A stretch of DNA of 64,000 nucleotides from Bicyclus anynana (lineage: Eukaryota > Arthropoda > Insecta > Lepidoptera > Nymphalidae). Positions 11,701-22,420 of the stretch are shown in pieces; positions within the stretch are counted from its first letter, which is position 1, and each line of letters begins with the position of its first letter. The position numbers and the translations under genes are program-made. Location: NCBI RefSeq assembly GCF_947172395.1, contig NC_069092.1:6059418-6123417 (forward strand), given 5' to 3'. Below the pieces are notes generated by a model. It was not told where the DNA came from and searched no databases. It worked only from the letters and a program-made list of their open reading frames with translations.

Positions 11701-13654
11701 AAAATAATGAACTAATAACATACCGGGTACGGTCCCAAAAGCCACCGAAAGCAAAATATATTAGTAGGCAAGTAACACATCGTTCCGTCGCTATAATGAA
11801 CATGGCTCCCTCTAGCGGGTGCCATTAATCAACCCCCCGAGCCCGCGCACCCTTTTCTCCCCGAATTCCCCTCAAAAAAGTCCCCCCTCGCCCCCTCCCG
11901 CTTACAATGTTTCCAATTCATCACGAAACCCCGCCCTTGACAACTCTATATGAGAACGCCGCGGTCTTTTAGTCCCTAACCGCTGCGTCTTGGTACTATG
12001 GCAGCTGAGTTGTTTCTTTTCTACTGACTCGGTCTCAATATCCCTTACCAGCATTTCTATGGCGTCACTTGTAAAAATGTTCGCACATTTTTGTAACATG
12101 GTGTGGTTTGTAAGGCAGGCCATTATTAAAATAAACTACATTTTACATTTCTTCTAAGCATAGGTATATTCGTTGTTGCATCAATGTTTTTGTTTTCAGG
12201 TTTAGATATTAAGAATTGAGTATGGATATTTGTCAGGTAACAATTATACTTGTATCACTTGTGAAATGTTATTAAATAATGAATCTATCGTAATATAACG
12301 TGTGTAATTATGTTCGTACTTACCTACCTAGCTAAGCCTATAGAAACTTAGGTAGGTAGATAAGTAAGTCTTATTTATATGAGATGAAAGTATCTACCAA
12401 TATTTTTTTTTCCTAACTTTATTAATTTTCTGCCTGCATATATCTGACCTACTACTTCTACGTCGCCTATACCGAAGTAAGCAAATAAAAAACTAATTAC
12501 CAACTATTGTATATCACATTTTTATCAATATAAAGCAATTATATCAGTTAGTCAGTCAGTAGATATAGTAAAGGAATTTCAAATAAAGAGAGATATAGTG
12601 TTTTAGTTAATTAATTTCAGACAAAAAGCTTGCGAGAAAAAACGTAAATGGGTTAATAAAGTAAGTATAAAAGAATCATTGAATAGTACCAAAACAAAGA
12701 GAAGTCCGAAAGGGAACAAAGAAAGGGGGAGAATGCAGGCAATTATTCAGTCTACTGGTTGCCGACGGAACACTTTCTGGTTGGCTTTGCTACAAAAATA
12801 TTGGTTGTTTGCCAACTTATCTCTACGCAAGGGATGCTGAATTATTTTCTTGGAAAAATAATCTAAGCATCGATTTACTAGGTAAGTACCTACTCGTATG
12901 TACTGTGTTATTACCTACCTTAGCCAGCCAATTTGAAGTATTAGTAAAGAAATGAAAAAACTAACAATAAATAAAATTTCAGTGTCGACTATCAAAAATT
13001 ACTACATATTTTGTTGCTTATTTATGTATCTACTAACTTACTAGTACTAATTTAAATAGTATCTAAGTACTTTTTAAATTTAAGTGTGATTTATTAAATT
13101 TAAATTTTTGAAAGTTTTAGAATAATAAACAAATATTTTTATAAATACAAAGTCTATTTATAGATACAAATACAAATAAATGAAATTTGTATATTTTTAA
13201 AATTAATTATCCCAGAGTCCCGAAGTGGTCCATAAAATGTGACTGAAGGATTCGCAGCAACATAACAATTAACAAAATTTTAAAATTTGTGCCACTCTAT
13301 TACCAACCCGTATTAAAACAGAGAAGTACAGTCTTCTTTGACCTACCATGAGGTCTAAAAAGGTTCTTATACATAGATACCGACGTTTAAACGAACTTGT
13401 TTCTTTTACAAAATTAAAGTCTCCATTAAAACTAAGGAGCACATTAGGAACCGTTTTCAAACACTTTTCGTAATGAGAACGATCGCAAGTGCGACCAGTA
13501 AATTCAGCTTCCAATCTGTGGGCTCAAGTTATAAAAGATCGGCTTTGTCCCGCTGTTTTACCCACGTTGACTATGAGTCCAAGTGGTAAGTAACAATGAT
13601 AATATTAATAAAATACAGGATACATAAGGCAGTGATTCATGAGACGGCGCGTAT
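8759..13654. other. Long noncoding stretch with islands and short palindromes
   Basis: No gene is supported. Notable parts are: 10292-10313, a hairpin AGGGTTGT/ACAACCCT, followed by GCGTGCCTCCACGC, which can also fold; 10310-10480, a GC-balanced island; 11335-11372, a GTAGGTAG palindrome; 11765-12125, a C-rich, CpG-bearing island whose minus-strand open frame (11902-12123) has no recognisable domain. The rest is AT-rich with many TAGGTA words. Confidence 0.4.
11335..11372. repeat. 18-bp-arm palindrome made of GTAG repeats
   Basis: Positions 11335-11352 pair perfectly with 11355-11372 around a two-base AA centre. The arms are AATAACAGGTAGGTAGGT. The GTAGGTA word is over-represented in this genome, so slippage plus strand switching could have built it. 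Confidence 0.85.
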
Positions 13655-13862
13655 TGTGAGGAGGTTCTTCACAACCGTAGAGCATTAAGGAAATTCTCAG
13701 CTATGAAGGTTTCCTCACGATGTTTTTCTTTCAGCGTTTTACACACGACGTGATATTTAATTTCTTGAACATAACTGAAAGTTAGTTAGTTAGTTATGTC
13801 CCGGGCCGGATTTGAATATACGCCTTCCGAATCGAAGACAGAAATCATATCCACTGGGCTAT
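13655..13862 (-). mobile_element. SINE family B, decayed copy
   Basis: It contains GGTTTCCTCACGATGTTTTT, ACGACGTGATATTTAATTTC and, at its right end, the complement of the tRNA-like head (GGCCGGATTTGAA...ATATCCACTGGGCTAT). It carries a TTAGTTAGTTAG microsatellite and several deletions compared with the copy at 850-1163. Confidence 0.7.
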
Positions 13863-15043
13863 AAATATTTACAACTCCATTATTAGCGAGTACTTAATTT
13901 AAGATATGTTTTATCTCCCCCCACTCTTGAAATGCTGCTATGTTTAAAACCTTGACAGTAGATGGCGCTGTAACAAAATAATTCAAGGTTGCGTTGTGTT
14001 CAATTGAAAAATATTAAGCTTATCGCTACATTTTTCGAGTTATCTACCTCTGTGTTACATTTAGATATTATTGTTATAATAATAATAATATATTAATAAT
14101 ATATATTGTACGTTCTGTATAATAAGACCCACCCAGGGCCAGGGACTAATAAAAAACAGATTTCCTTCAAAACCTTCAAATTCAAAATCTCTAAATGCAT
14201 TAATTTTTATAATCATATGTAATTGTGCATGATTTCTCACAAGTGATTGATATGCATCTATACTAATATTATAAAGAGGTAAAGTTTGTAAGTTTGTAAG
14301 TTTGTCACATTTTTTAAATGGGGTAATCTTCGGAACTACTGGTCCGATTTCAAAAATTCTTTCACCAGTAGAATGCTACATTATCGGGGAGTGCTATAGG
14401 CTATATTTTATATTAGTATGATATATATTCGCCGAGTTAACACAGATTTTGTCATACAGGTCGGACCGAAAATCTTCTTAAGCAGACTTATTCGCATGCG
14501 CTGCCTTAACCATTGTGTAAAATTGAAATTAATCTATGGAGGCTTTATGTATCTTTAAAAGTTCTACAAAAAAGTCCGCGACGCCATATATCTATCTTCT
14601 ATATATTAGCAGATATAGTACCTTTTGTGTTTTAAAAATTATTAATTTTATATACTTAGGTTTGCGTCATTATTTATGCTACTTAACTTAAATCCTTATC
14701 AAAATAAATTATTTAATAATCACAAGGATATTATGGAGATAAGATTTGCCCTTTATAGTATGTTAATTAGTTAAATAGTTTCGGAGATAATACAAAATTT
14801 CTAAAAGACGCAGAAATTCCGCTACATGACGCCCCGCGCTTTCAATTACGTAGTTCCCGTTCCCGTGTGAATATGGGGATCAAACATAGCCTATGACACT
14901 CGCAAATAACGTAGCTTACTACTGGTAAAAGAATTTTCTAAATCGGCCCAGTAGATCCAGAGATTACCCCTCTTTAGTTTCTTGGGAAATAGTCCTTTGT
15001 CCATCGCACCACGCTCAAACGGCAGGACCGATTTTGCTAAAGA

Positions 15044-15263
15044 GAGGGGAAGGGTAGGGGTAAGGTAGGGTACGAGTAGGGCAGGGTACGGGTAGGGTAG
15101 AGTACGGGTAGGGTACGGGTAAGGTAGGGGTAGGGTAAGGGTAGGGTAGAGGTAAGCCAGGGGTAGGGTAGGGTTAGGGTTAGCGGTAGGGTAAGGGAAA
15201 AGTAGGGGCACAGGTAGGGTTGGTTAGGTTTAGGTAGGGAGTAGGGTAAGGTAGGGGTAGGGA
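15044..15263 (-). repeat. Telomere-like (CCCTA/CCCCTA)n minisatellite, G-rich on plus strand
   Basis: The plus strand reads GGGTAGGGTAGGGGTAGGGT-type units with frequent variants. Insect telomeres are normally TTAGG, and the array is embedded in a mobile element, so it is not a telomere. Apparent proline/tyrosine/leucine-rich frames on the C-rich strand are translations of the repeat. Runs of GGG every few bases could form G-quadruplexes. Confidence 0.85.
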
Positions 15264-15307
15264 AGATGTGTACATAAGTAAAAGCGAAAGCGAAAGCATG
15301 ACCGCTA

Positions 15308-15526
15308 TCACACTAATATTTTAAAGACGAAAGTTTGTGTGTGTGTGTATGTTTGTTCCTCCTTTACGCTGCGGCTGCTAAAGCGATTTGGATAAAATTT
15401 GGAATGGAAATAGATTTTATTCTGGATTAACACAAAGGCTACTTTTCATCCCGGAAAAGTCCATGGTTTCCGAGGGATTTCTAAAAAAATTAATTTTACG
15501 CGGACGAAGTCGCGGGCGTCCGCTAG
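15308..15526 (+). mobile_element. Helitron-like element sharing the 3' end of the composite
   Basis: It begins A|TCACACTAATATTTTAAAG, carries the GTGTGTGTGTGT tract, TTTTCATCCCGG and TCCATGGTTTCCGAGGG blocks, and ends GTCCGCTAG|T with an intact terminal hairpin. It closely follows the family of 5615-5790, 15876-16248 and 39009-39404. Confidence 0.85.
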
Positions 15527-15875
15527 TCTAATTATATACAAACAAACAAAAAAAAGTCCCCTATTGCCCTTGAGCAAAACTAAAAATTTTGGAAAGTAAA
15601 TTATATAAAAATATGAAATAGGTATATTCTAACGTTCAATTTTGATATACAAAATGCATTAAATATTAATATGCTAGTTATATATATGCCATATGGCAGT
15701 AATATGGAGATGGAGATCGTATATAAACTCAGTAAGAAAAGCCTAGAGATTTTTATAGGTTTCTTAGTCTTTGCAGATGTTTTTATGAGCATTTATAGTT
15801 TGTTATACAACTTTATTTTAGGTATATTATAAGACGTTGGTTTATTATGAAGAAAATATGAAGGTGACCTAGTAA
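15527..15875. other. AT-rich spacer between Helitron-like copies
   Basis: A low-complexity AT-rich stretch. The minus-strand open frame at 15601-15792 is rich in Ile/Leu because of base composition and is not called. Confidence 0.5.
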
Positions 15876-16248
15876 TCCTACTTATATTATAAACGCGAAA
15901 GTTTGTATGGTTGTTTGGATGTTTGTTACTCTATAACGCCGCTACTACTGAAGAGATTTAGCTTGGAAGCGACTCTGTATTAACACATAGGCTACTTTTT
16001 ATCCCGAAAAAATCCATGGTTTTCCGAGATTTGCGAAAACTGATGATTTTGATGATATGAATGTTTGTTACTCTTTCACGCCTCAACTACTGAACCGAAT
16101 TAGCTGAAATTTGGTATTAAGATATATTTATTATACCCTGGATACACATATAGACTACTACTACTTTTTATCCCGGAAAAATCCATGGTTCCCGAGGGAT
16201 TTGTGAAAAACTAAATTCCACACGGACGAAGTCGCGGGCGTCCGCTAG
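15876..16248 (+). mobile_element. Helitron-like element with internally duplicated body
   Basis: It begins A|TCCTACTTATATTATAAACG and ends ACGAAGTCGCGGGCGTCCGC then TAG|T. The module ATGTTTGTTACTC...TTTTTATCCCG...AATCCATGGTT occurs twice (about 15915-16030 and 16058-16200). This is therefore a tandem or recombined copy with one pair of outer ends. Confidence 0.8.
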
Positions 16249-16915
16249 TCTCTCATAAATTGCACCGTCACACAAGAATAACAGCAGCGCGGGACTACTT
16301 TATTTGCAATAAAGAAAGTGGAATCCCGGGTAGCGCTCCAATTACCAGGATATACGCGGCTATCCCGGTGACGTGTTGCTCGGTCCCCGGCCGGGGCAAT
16401 TATACATACATCTCCTGAAAACTATTGCTTCATTCCAAATGAAAGGTAAAACACTTTGTTGCGATTTATAAAACTAGAACCCTAGAACTAGAAACATGCG
16501 ATATGCGTGCGATTGGTTGATCATAACAACTTCTCTGTTTGAGTTCTGAGAAGAATCTTTAAAATTAATCAAGGGTTTCTTAAATTATGACTGATGTTAC
16601 CCTTAGTGAATAGGGAATATTTGATTTATTTTGCCGTTTTTTGCGAAAACCGACGATCTATTGGTAATGTCACCCAAAACTGACAGAAAATTCTAAATTC
16701 TTCCTTAACCGGAACATCCTCAGAAATATACCTAATGTATAGAGAACTATCAGACTAATCTGGGTGACGTTGTCGCTTGGATTAGCAGAATTTTTGGGAT
16801 CAGTAAGCCAATTATTCTCTATTCAAGGGTATTTTACCAATCCTTTATGATGGCAGGCAGAGAACACATATGCCTTAGGTTGATGAGATACTTTTATAAG
16901 CAGAGGGCCTAGTGG
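16249..16915. other. Noncoding DNA with island 16268-16440
   Basis: The island is GC-balanced and contains TTTGCAATAAAG and a CCGGCCGG core. No repeat family matches. A regulatory role is possible. The remainder is AT-rich. Confidence 0.3.
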
Positions 16916-17060
16916 CGGTTTGATACTGTGACGATCACTTTAACGTGAACGCGAATTTCTAAGTAATTGAAACAGCGCCATCTAGTTGCACTACTGCACA
17001 ACTGTTTCAATTCCATATAAATTCGCGTTTACGTTAACGCGATAGTAACAGTATGAAAAC
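16916..17060. mobile_element. Fold-back MITE-like element (~140 bp)
   Basis: The left arm (ATACTGT...TTAACGTGAACGCGAATTT...AATTGAAACAG) is repeated inverted on the right (CTGTTTCAATT...AAATTCGCGTTTACGTTAA...ACAGTAT). The arms are ~55 bp with a few mismatches and flank a short GCGCCATCTAGTTG spacer. No coding capacity. Confidence 0.75.
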
Positions 17061-17099
17061 ATTGGAAACTCCCACTAGGCAAACACAGGCTAGCACAAA

Positions 17100-17313
17100 C
17101 ACTAAATTCCACCAGCTAATGTAAAAAAAGATGTAGAAGTAAGTTTTTCACAAATTGCGCAGAAATAATGGACTTTTCCTGGATAAAAAGTATGCCTTTG
17201 TGTAATCTAGAGTATAATTTATCTCCAGTCCAAATTTCAGTTAAATCTTTTAATTAGTTTTTGCGGAAATCCATTCATAAATACAATTTTTTGTGTTTAT
17301 AATATTAGTGGGA
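17100..17313 (-). mobile_element. Helitron-like element, degenerate, reverse orientation
   Basis: On the minus strand it begins A|TCCCACTAATATTATAAAC and carries GAAATTTGGACTGGAGATAA, a CCAGGAAAAGTCCAT-like block and a worn 3' end where the GCGGAC hairpin has decayed. The order of blocks is that of 39009-39404. Confidence 0.7.
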
Positions 17314-17316
17314 TCA

Positions 17317-17450
17317 GGGCGTGCAATTGACCAGGGTATGCTTTAGTAAGAGAAAATTTGCATTGGATAAGCATTAACAAAATATTTGTTAGAAGTAATC
17401 ACTACATTAACGCTTGAATGAAGTGCACACCACTGAGTGGGATGCCTCTA
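17317..17450. repeat. Dispersed repeat D, copy 1
   Basis: The blocks CAGGGTATGC, TTGGATAAGCATTA and TTGAATGAAGTGCAC occur in the same order and spacing in a second copy at 44468-44635. Family unknown. It abuts the 5' end of the Helitron-like copy at 17100-17313. Confidence 0.55.
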
Positions 17451-17539
17451 AAAATAGGTGTAAAAGCATGAATTAATATATTCAGCAATCCACAAATTTC
17501 ACGGCCTTTTTTGATTTTATTCTTTAAAAGGAAAATCCC

Positions 17540-17770
17540 ATGTTCGATTCAAGTGAATATTTCTTTTGCAGTATTTATCGAAGCGAATCGTGGAAAACAC
17601 ATTTCCTCGAGCCCCGAAAGGCGAGCCCGGCGCAGGCGGGTTGTTCCCAGGGGGCCCACACTAGTTTTCCCAGCATATCTTATTGCTCTTTTGTTGATAC
17701 CCCGGCTCGTTAGTTTCATCGCCCGGGGTCATTGGAAACACCCCGCGTCACGGGATTATAGGATTCTGTA
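17540..17770. other. GC-rich island, function unknown
   Basis: This is one of the most GC-rich pockets in the window, with CCCGGGG blocks. The plus-strand frame 17511-17771 is only open because of composition and has no recognisable domain. Candidate conserved noncoding DNA. Confidence 0.3.
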
Positions 17771-17933
17771 AATAGAGAACGTCAGTTTTATTCTCCAGGT
17801 TTAGGTAATTTTAATATTTTGATATCTTTATAGAATATAGCAGATATTGTACCGTTGCAATAGAAAAATGCTATAATTTTACAGCGTTTGTCTGTCCCAT
17901 CAAACGGATGGTTATTTTAATATCTTCATAGGA

Positions 17934-18009
17934 GCGCAGGCGGCTCAGGATCGTGATGTCCATCGATTGAATAATTATGATAATGATGATGATGATGATG
18001 ATGATGATA
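17934..18009 (+). mobile_element. RTE-like LINE tail with (GAT)n microsatellite
   Basis: GCAGGCGGCTCAGGATCGTG encodes the AQAAQDRD piece of the RTE C-terminus. It is followed after a short gap by (GATGAT)n at 17975-18009, the typical 3' tail of this family. Confidence 0.6.
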
Positions 18010-18111
18010 GGGAGCGCGTAGAACTGTAACAAACGTTAGAGAAAGATATTATATTTGTACGCCGTGTAAAATATATTTCGGTCAATGGTAGTTGTTTCAA
18101 AATTACACACT

Positions 18112-18215
18112 ATAACTCAGGCACGCCAATCAGCACTGGAACAGCGTAGTGGGTCTTAGCTCCAAATCCCCTGTCTGTTAAGGACTGGGCTTGGCCTATA
18201 GTAGGTAAGCCATTC
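18112..18215 (+). mobile_element. SINE family C, 3' fragment
   Basis: CACTGGAACAGCGTAGTGGG, TCTTAGCTCCAAATCCCCT and the CTGGGCTTGGCCTATAGTAG block match the 3' halves of copies at 26078-26195 and 28571-28662. Confidence 0.55.
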
Positions 18216-19098
18216 AAATAGTCTAATAATAATGATATATGGGCATGGCATAGATGTAGTAGATAGATAGAAAATTAGAAGAACACCTAACCAGGTACAT
18301 AATTAAAAAAATTTTTAAATATATAATTAAGTGCTCCCACGTAAAATATTCATATACGAGTAAACCTTCACGGGGTGCCAAGTTAGCGGATTTCATAACA
18401 TAACATAAATTCTCATTTGTATCGCTTTTATGGCAGCTTAAAGCAATTTGAAATTAGACGATAAAGCCTCTCCTTTCACCAATTATTCAACGCAACTTCC
18501 AGCTGAGACCGTGTTATTTCAAAGGATTAAAACATTCAAATCAGACAGTTATACAAGTGGGGATAGCCCCTCGGAAGACGACCCTTGTCTTATTTATTCA
18601 TCCGAGGAAAAAACTTGTTTTGTTTACTCCCCTAGCTGTGTGAGGGAGGTCAGATATACGCTACGGTGGCAAGTTTGCTTGATTTACTGCAACTGAAGAC
18701 GGTATTTTTGCTTGTTTTGGAATTGTAAATCTAAATGTACCAAGTTAGTTGTAAAATGTGTCTCTACTTCTTATTACTTGTGGTGTTCTTGTGGTGTATT
18801 GCTATCTACTTGTTTATATTTATTTGGTTAAGATGAAACAAAGACATAAAATACTAACGATTATTTTTTTATTTCCAGGAAACATCGGCAGAGCAGTAAT
18901 CCAGAGAAAATTAAACTTTTTTTGACTACCCGTCGGGTTTCACTTCCGCACTACGGGAATAATTAAATCTCTAGATGCCAAATAAAATAAATAGAAAAAC
19001 TAACATCATTGGCGTACCTTTGCCGTTACTAGCGGAAACTGAATTCTTAATTTCCAAGTTATTAATTAGCAAACCAAGGATTAAACATTCTGATAGCA
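18216..19098. other. Noncoding DNA; TTTATGGC motif at 18427
   Basis: Positions 18360-18690 are less AT-rich than the flanks and carry TTTATGGCAGC, a word matching posterior-Hox/caudal binding sites. The open frame 18448-18696 has no recognisable domain. Nothing else is seen. Confidence 0.3.
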
Positions 19099-19260
19099 TC
19101 ATCATCATCATTTTCAAACTATATTCTGCTCACTGCTGAGCTCGAGTCTCCTCTTAGAAGGGTTAGGCTAGACTTCACCACACACGCAAGGAATTAGGTA
19201 AATACTCTGGTATGCAAGTTTTCTCACGATGTTTTTCTGTCACGTTTGAGACAAGAGATT
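19099..19260 (-). mobile_element. SINE family B, fragment
   Basis: It runs from the ATCATCATCATC tail, through CACTGCTGAGCTCGAGTCTC and TCTCACGATGTTTTTCTGTC, and stops before the tRNA-like head. It is shortened by internal deletions. Confidence 0.7.
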
Positions 19261-19549
19261 GTAAAATATTTTATACGTAGGTACTCAAGTAAGATGATAC
19301 GAGTGAATACCTAAGTATGAACTAAACAGATTTCTGTTTCATATGATGAATATAATTAAATACGAAGAAGCTTAGGCGAACAATCTAAAATCTAGAATAT
19401 CTAGCTTAAAGCGCAATGAAATGGCGGCAGCTTAGTCGGTCTCGTCCCGGCGTCGCAAACTTCGCATTGCACAGGTGCTCAAAGTTTCGTAACTGTTCGA
19501 AACTTGTTACTCAGCAAATGCAGATGAATTTTCGATTTTTATAATACAA

Positions 19550-20797
19550 CTAGCGGATGCCCGCGACTTCGTCCGCGTAAATTTCGATGTCAACTTTACT
19601 GCTACCCCTACCCTACCCTACCCCTACCCTACCACTACCCCAACCCTACCCTACCACTACATCTACCCTACCCCTTCCCTACCCCTACCTCCCACCCTAC
19701 CCCTACCCTACCCCAAACCTACTCCTACCCTACCCCTACCTTACCTACACCCTACCCCCATCCTACCACTACCCTCCCCGTACCCTATCCTTTCCTACCC
19801 CTATCACACCCGTACCCCTATCTCACGCCTATCCTACCCCTACCCTACCACTTCCCTATCCTACCCGTACCTCTACCCTACCACTACCCTACCTCTACCC
19901 CTACCCTAAACCCGGCCCTAAACCTACCCTACCCCTACACTACCCCTACGCTTCCCTACCCGTACGCTACCCTACTCTGTAACTTCTCTATCTTACTCCT
20001 ACCCTTAGCAAAATCGGTCCAGTCCTTCGAGAGTAGTGGTATGACCAAGAGCAATAGAGACTTCTATGCTAATAATATAAAGAGGTTAAGTTCGTGTGGA
20101 CTACTGGACCGATTTGGAAAATTGTTTTACCAATAGATTATAGCTACGTTATTTGCGAGTGTCATAGGCTATGTTTGATCCCCATATTCACATAGGAACG
20201 GGAACTACGTAAATGAAAGCGCCGGGCGTCATATAGCGGAATTTCTGCGTCTTTTAGAAATTTTGTATTATCTCCGAAACTATTTAAGTAATTAACATAC
20301 TGTAAAGGGCAAATCTTATCTCCATAATATCCTTATGATTATTAAATAATTTATTTTAATAAGGATTAAAGTTTAGTTGTATAAATAATGACGTAAACCT
20401 AAGTATATGAAATTAATAATTTTTAAAACACAAAAGGTACTATATCTGCTAATATATAGAAGATAGATATAGGTATGGTGTCGCGGACTTTTTTGTAGAA
20501 CTTTTAAAGACACATAAAGTCTCCATACATTAATTTCAATTTTACACAATAGTTAAGGCAGCGCATGCGAATAAGTCTGTTTAAGAGGATTTTCAGTCCG
20601 ACCTGTATGACAAAAACTGTGATAACTCGGCTAATATATATGATACTAATATATAATATAGCCTATAGCACTCCTCGATAATGTAGCATTCTATTGGTGA
20701 AAGAATTTTTAAAATCGGACCAGTAGTTCCGAAGATTACCCCATTTAAAAAATGTGACAAACTTACAAACTTTACCTCTTTATAATATTAGTATAGA
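19550..20797 (-). mobile_element. Helitron-like element with telomere-like minisatellite (right arm of inverted pair)
   Basis: On the minus strand this starts A|TCTATACTAATATTATAAAG at 20797 and ends GCGGGCATCCGCTAG|T at 19550. The interior (20010-20797) matches 14257-15040 in inverted orientation over most of its length with scattered substitutions. It includes a nested CCCGTTCCCGT-family piece in both copies. The array at 19601-20007 is nearly twice as long as in the left copy. The clean A|T-flanked ends make this the better-preserved copy. Confidence 0.8.
19601..20007 (+). repeat. Telomere-like (CCCTA/CCCCTA)n minisatellite, C-rich on plus strand
   Basis: About 400 bp of TACCCTACCCCTACCC units with A/T/G variants. 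A 131-codon open frame across it is a Pro/Leu/Tyr/Thr translation of the repeat, not a protein gene. The same type of array sits at the equivalent place in the element at 14257-15526. Confidence 0.9.
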
Positions 20798-22420
20798 TTA
20801 TATTAATTAAAAATGGGGCTATATCGATAGATTGATAAGACATTGTTTAATCACTTCATTTTAGGAAAGATATAAGTAAATACGTAAATCATTTCGCACA
20901 AAATTTTATTTATTGAATCTGTAACTTGTTAATATATGTAGGTATACAGGAAGAAATTTTTTCAAGTACGGATATTTTTATATTTTGTACATAAACAAAA
21001 TTTAATGAACACGTATTTTTTCTTTTTTTTTTTAACTCAACAATAACAAAGTTATCGTTAGCTAAAGTTTAAACATTTAAACAGAATTTGAGGGTCACCC
21101 TATCGCTGTACTAAGTAATAGCACAGTAATAGGCAACTACAAAATCAGCTGGTAGGTACTAGGTTAGCGAGCGCCCGCGCCGAGGGCCGTTGACCTTTCT
21201 ACGTTTATTTTTGTACCTATTATTTTTTATAATAATTAAAGGTCGTCACTTTTGAGTTGAGAATCGATTTTCCCTTCATACTTTATTCGGCTTAGGACAA
21301 TCAATAATGCGTAGTAATAATAAAAATTATAAACTTTCGATTGGAATAATGAAATACAAATGATGATTATTATTACGCAAACTTTTGCATTAAAGGATGA
21401 TTCGACTTAAATGCGCAAGCGACGGCAGATTGTCTGTCACTGGTCGCCCATCGGCAATTCGGCAGGCGTCCTCAGGGATTTTTCGATCCCCTCACCCCTG
21501 CCACCCCCGTCAGCCGAAGCCGAAGCGATATGACTACTGCCGGTATTTCTTTGTCGGCGTCTTACAAAGTGCCGCCAGCAGTTGCGCAGTTTGTTTGGGA
21601 ATGTGTCCATTATTTTGTTATTTCTGAGACATAAATTGAAAAAAAAAATTACATAAAATGTATCGAACTGTTTGTAGATTTATGTTCTATTAATGATACA
21701 GAACCACGAAAAAAAATGTCCGCACTAAAGTCCGAATCACCCTGTATATTTAGATTATCATAACTACTACTTAATTTAAATTATTTTATGAAAATGAAAT
21801 TGGCCAATTTAAATTATCACATGACAGATTTTTAGTCACATCACACAGAATCATACATGCTTCTGTTAGAACATCAAAATGAAGCATACATCAAGGACAA
21901 AAAAAATAATGGAAACCTTAAAATAACTTTTCAATTATTATTAACAATTTTCAATTATTTTTAACACTAACCTAATTAATTAATTAATTTACCTGGAATT
22001 AGCTTAATTACTTATGTAGGTCTTTCCCAATTTTATTTTCATAAAACACTTCTGTATTAGAGCAACCAAAAAATAGATTCCAATATTTTCAGCAGTATTT
22101 TCAAATATTAGCGAGACTAGCGAAACACAAATTATTTGATGTAAGATAGGGGGTATATTATACACAAATCTCAAAGTTTGAGATGCTCAGCTCTCTGTTA
22201 TTCTACCCCAGAGCTACCCTTTTTAAGGGGATTTCTTTATGTTGTGAGAGCTCATTCATAGCGTCCATCAAGACGATTCCGAGCGTCGTTACGGTGGCGC
22301 GAAATGTAGCGAAATCATCGCTTCAGTGCTACTTGCTACGGACATATTGTACCTACCTACTGAAATACCTACTGGGTACTGGGTTTGTTTGATTCGGTTT
22401 TATTTACAGAAGGAATTTTG
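20798..22420. other. Noncoding DNA with GC pocket 21395-21625
   Basis: AT-rich flanks surround a CpG-rich pocket. The frame 21397-21627 across it has no recognisable family. The AATCACCCTGTATA string near 21735 resembles the ends of some DNA transposons, but no partner repeat was found. Function unknown. Confidence 0.3.

Larger units (their letters stand above)
14257..15526 (+). mobile_element. Composite Helitron-like element with telomere-like minisatellite (left arm of inverted pair)
   Basis: It starts A|TCTATACTAATATTATAAAG and ends in ACGCGGACGAAGTCGCGGGC followed by GTCCGCTAG|T, which gives the 3' hairpin GCGGAC/GTCCGC. The ~780-bp interior (14261-15040) matches the reverse complement of 20010-20797 closely. 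A G-rich array at 15044-15263 follows. A second 5' end (A|TCACACTAATATT) at 15308 shows that the last 219 bp are another element, adjacent or recombined. No transposase frame is present. Confidence 0.8.

Noticed and set aside
19587..19982. 131-codon Pro/Leu/Tyr/Thr-rich open frame
   Set aside because: It is the translation of the CCCTA minisatellite; the same kind of frame appears on the other strand at 14891-15211.
15044..20007. Telomere or telomere-fusion scar
   Set aside because: The arrays lie inside Helitron-like element copies with defined ends, and insect telomeres are normally TTAGG.
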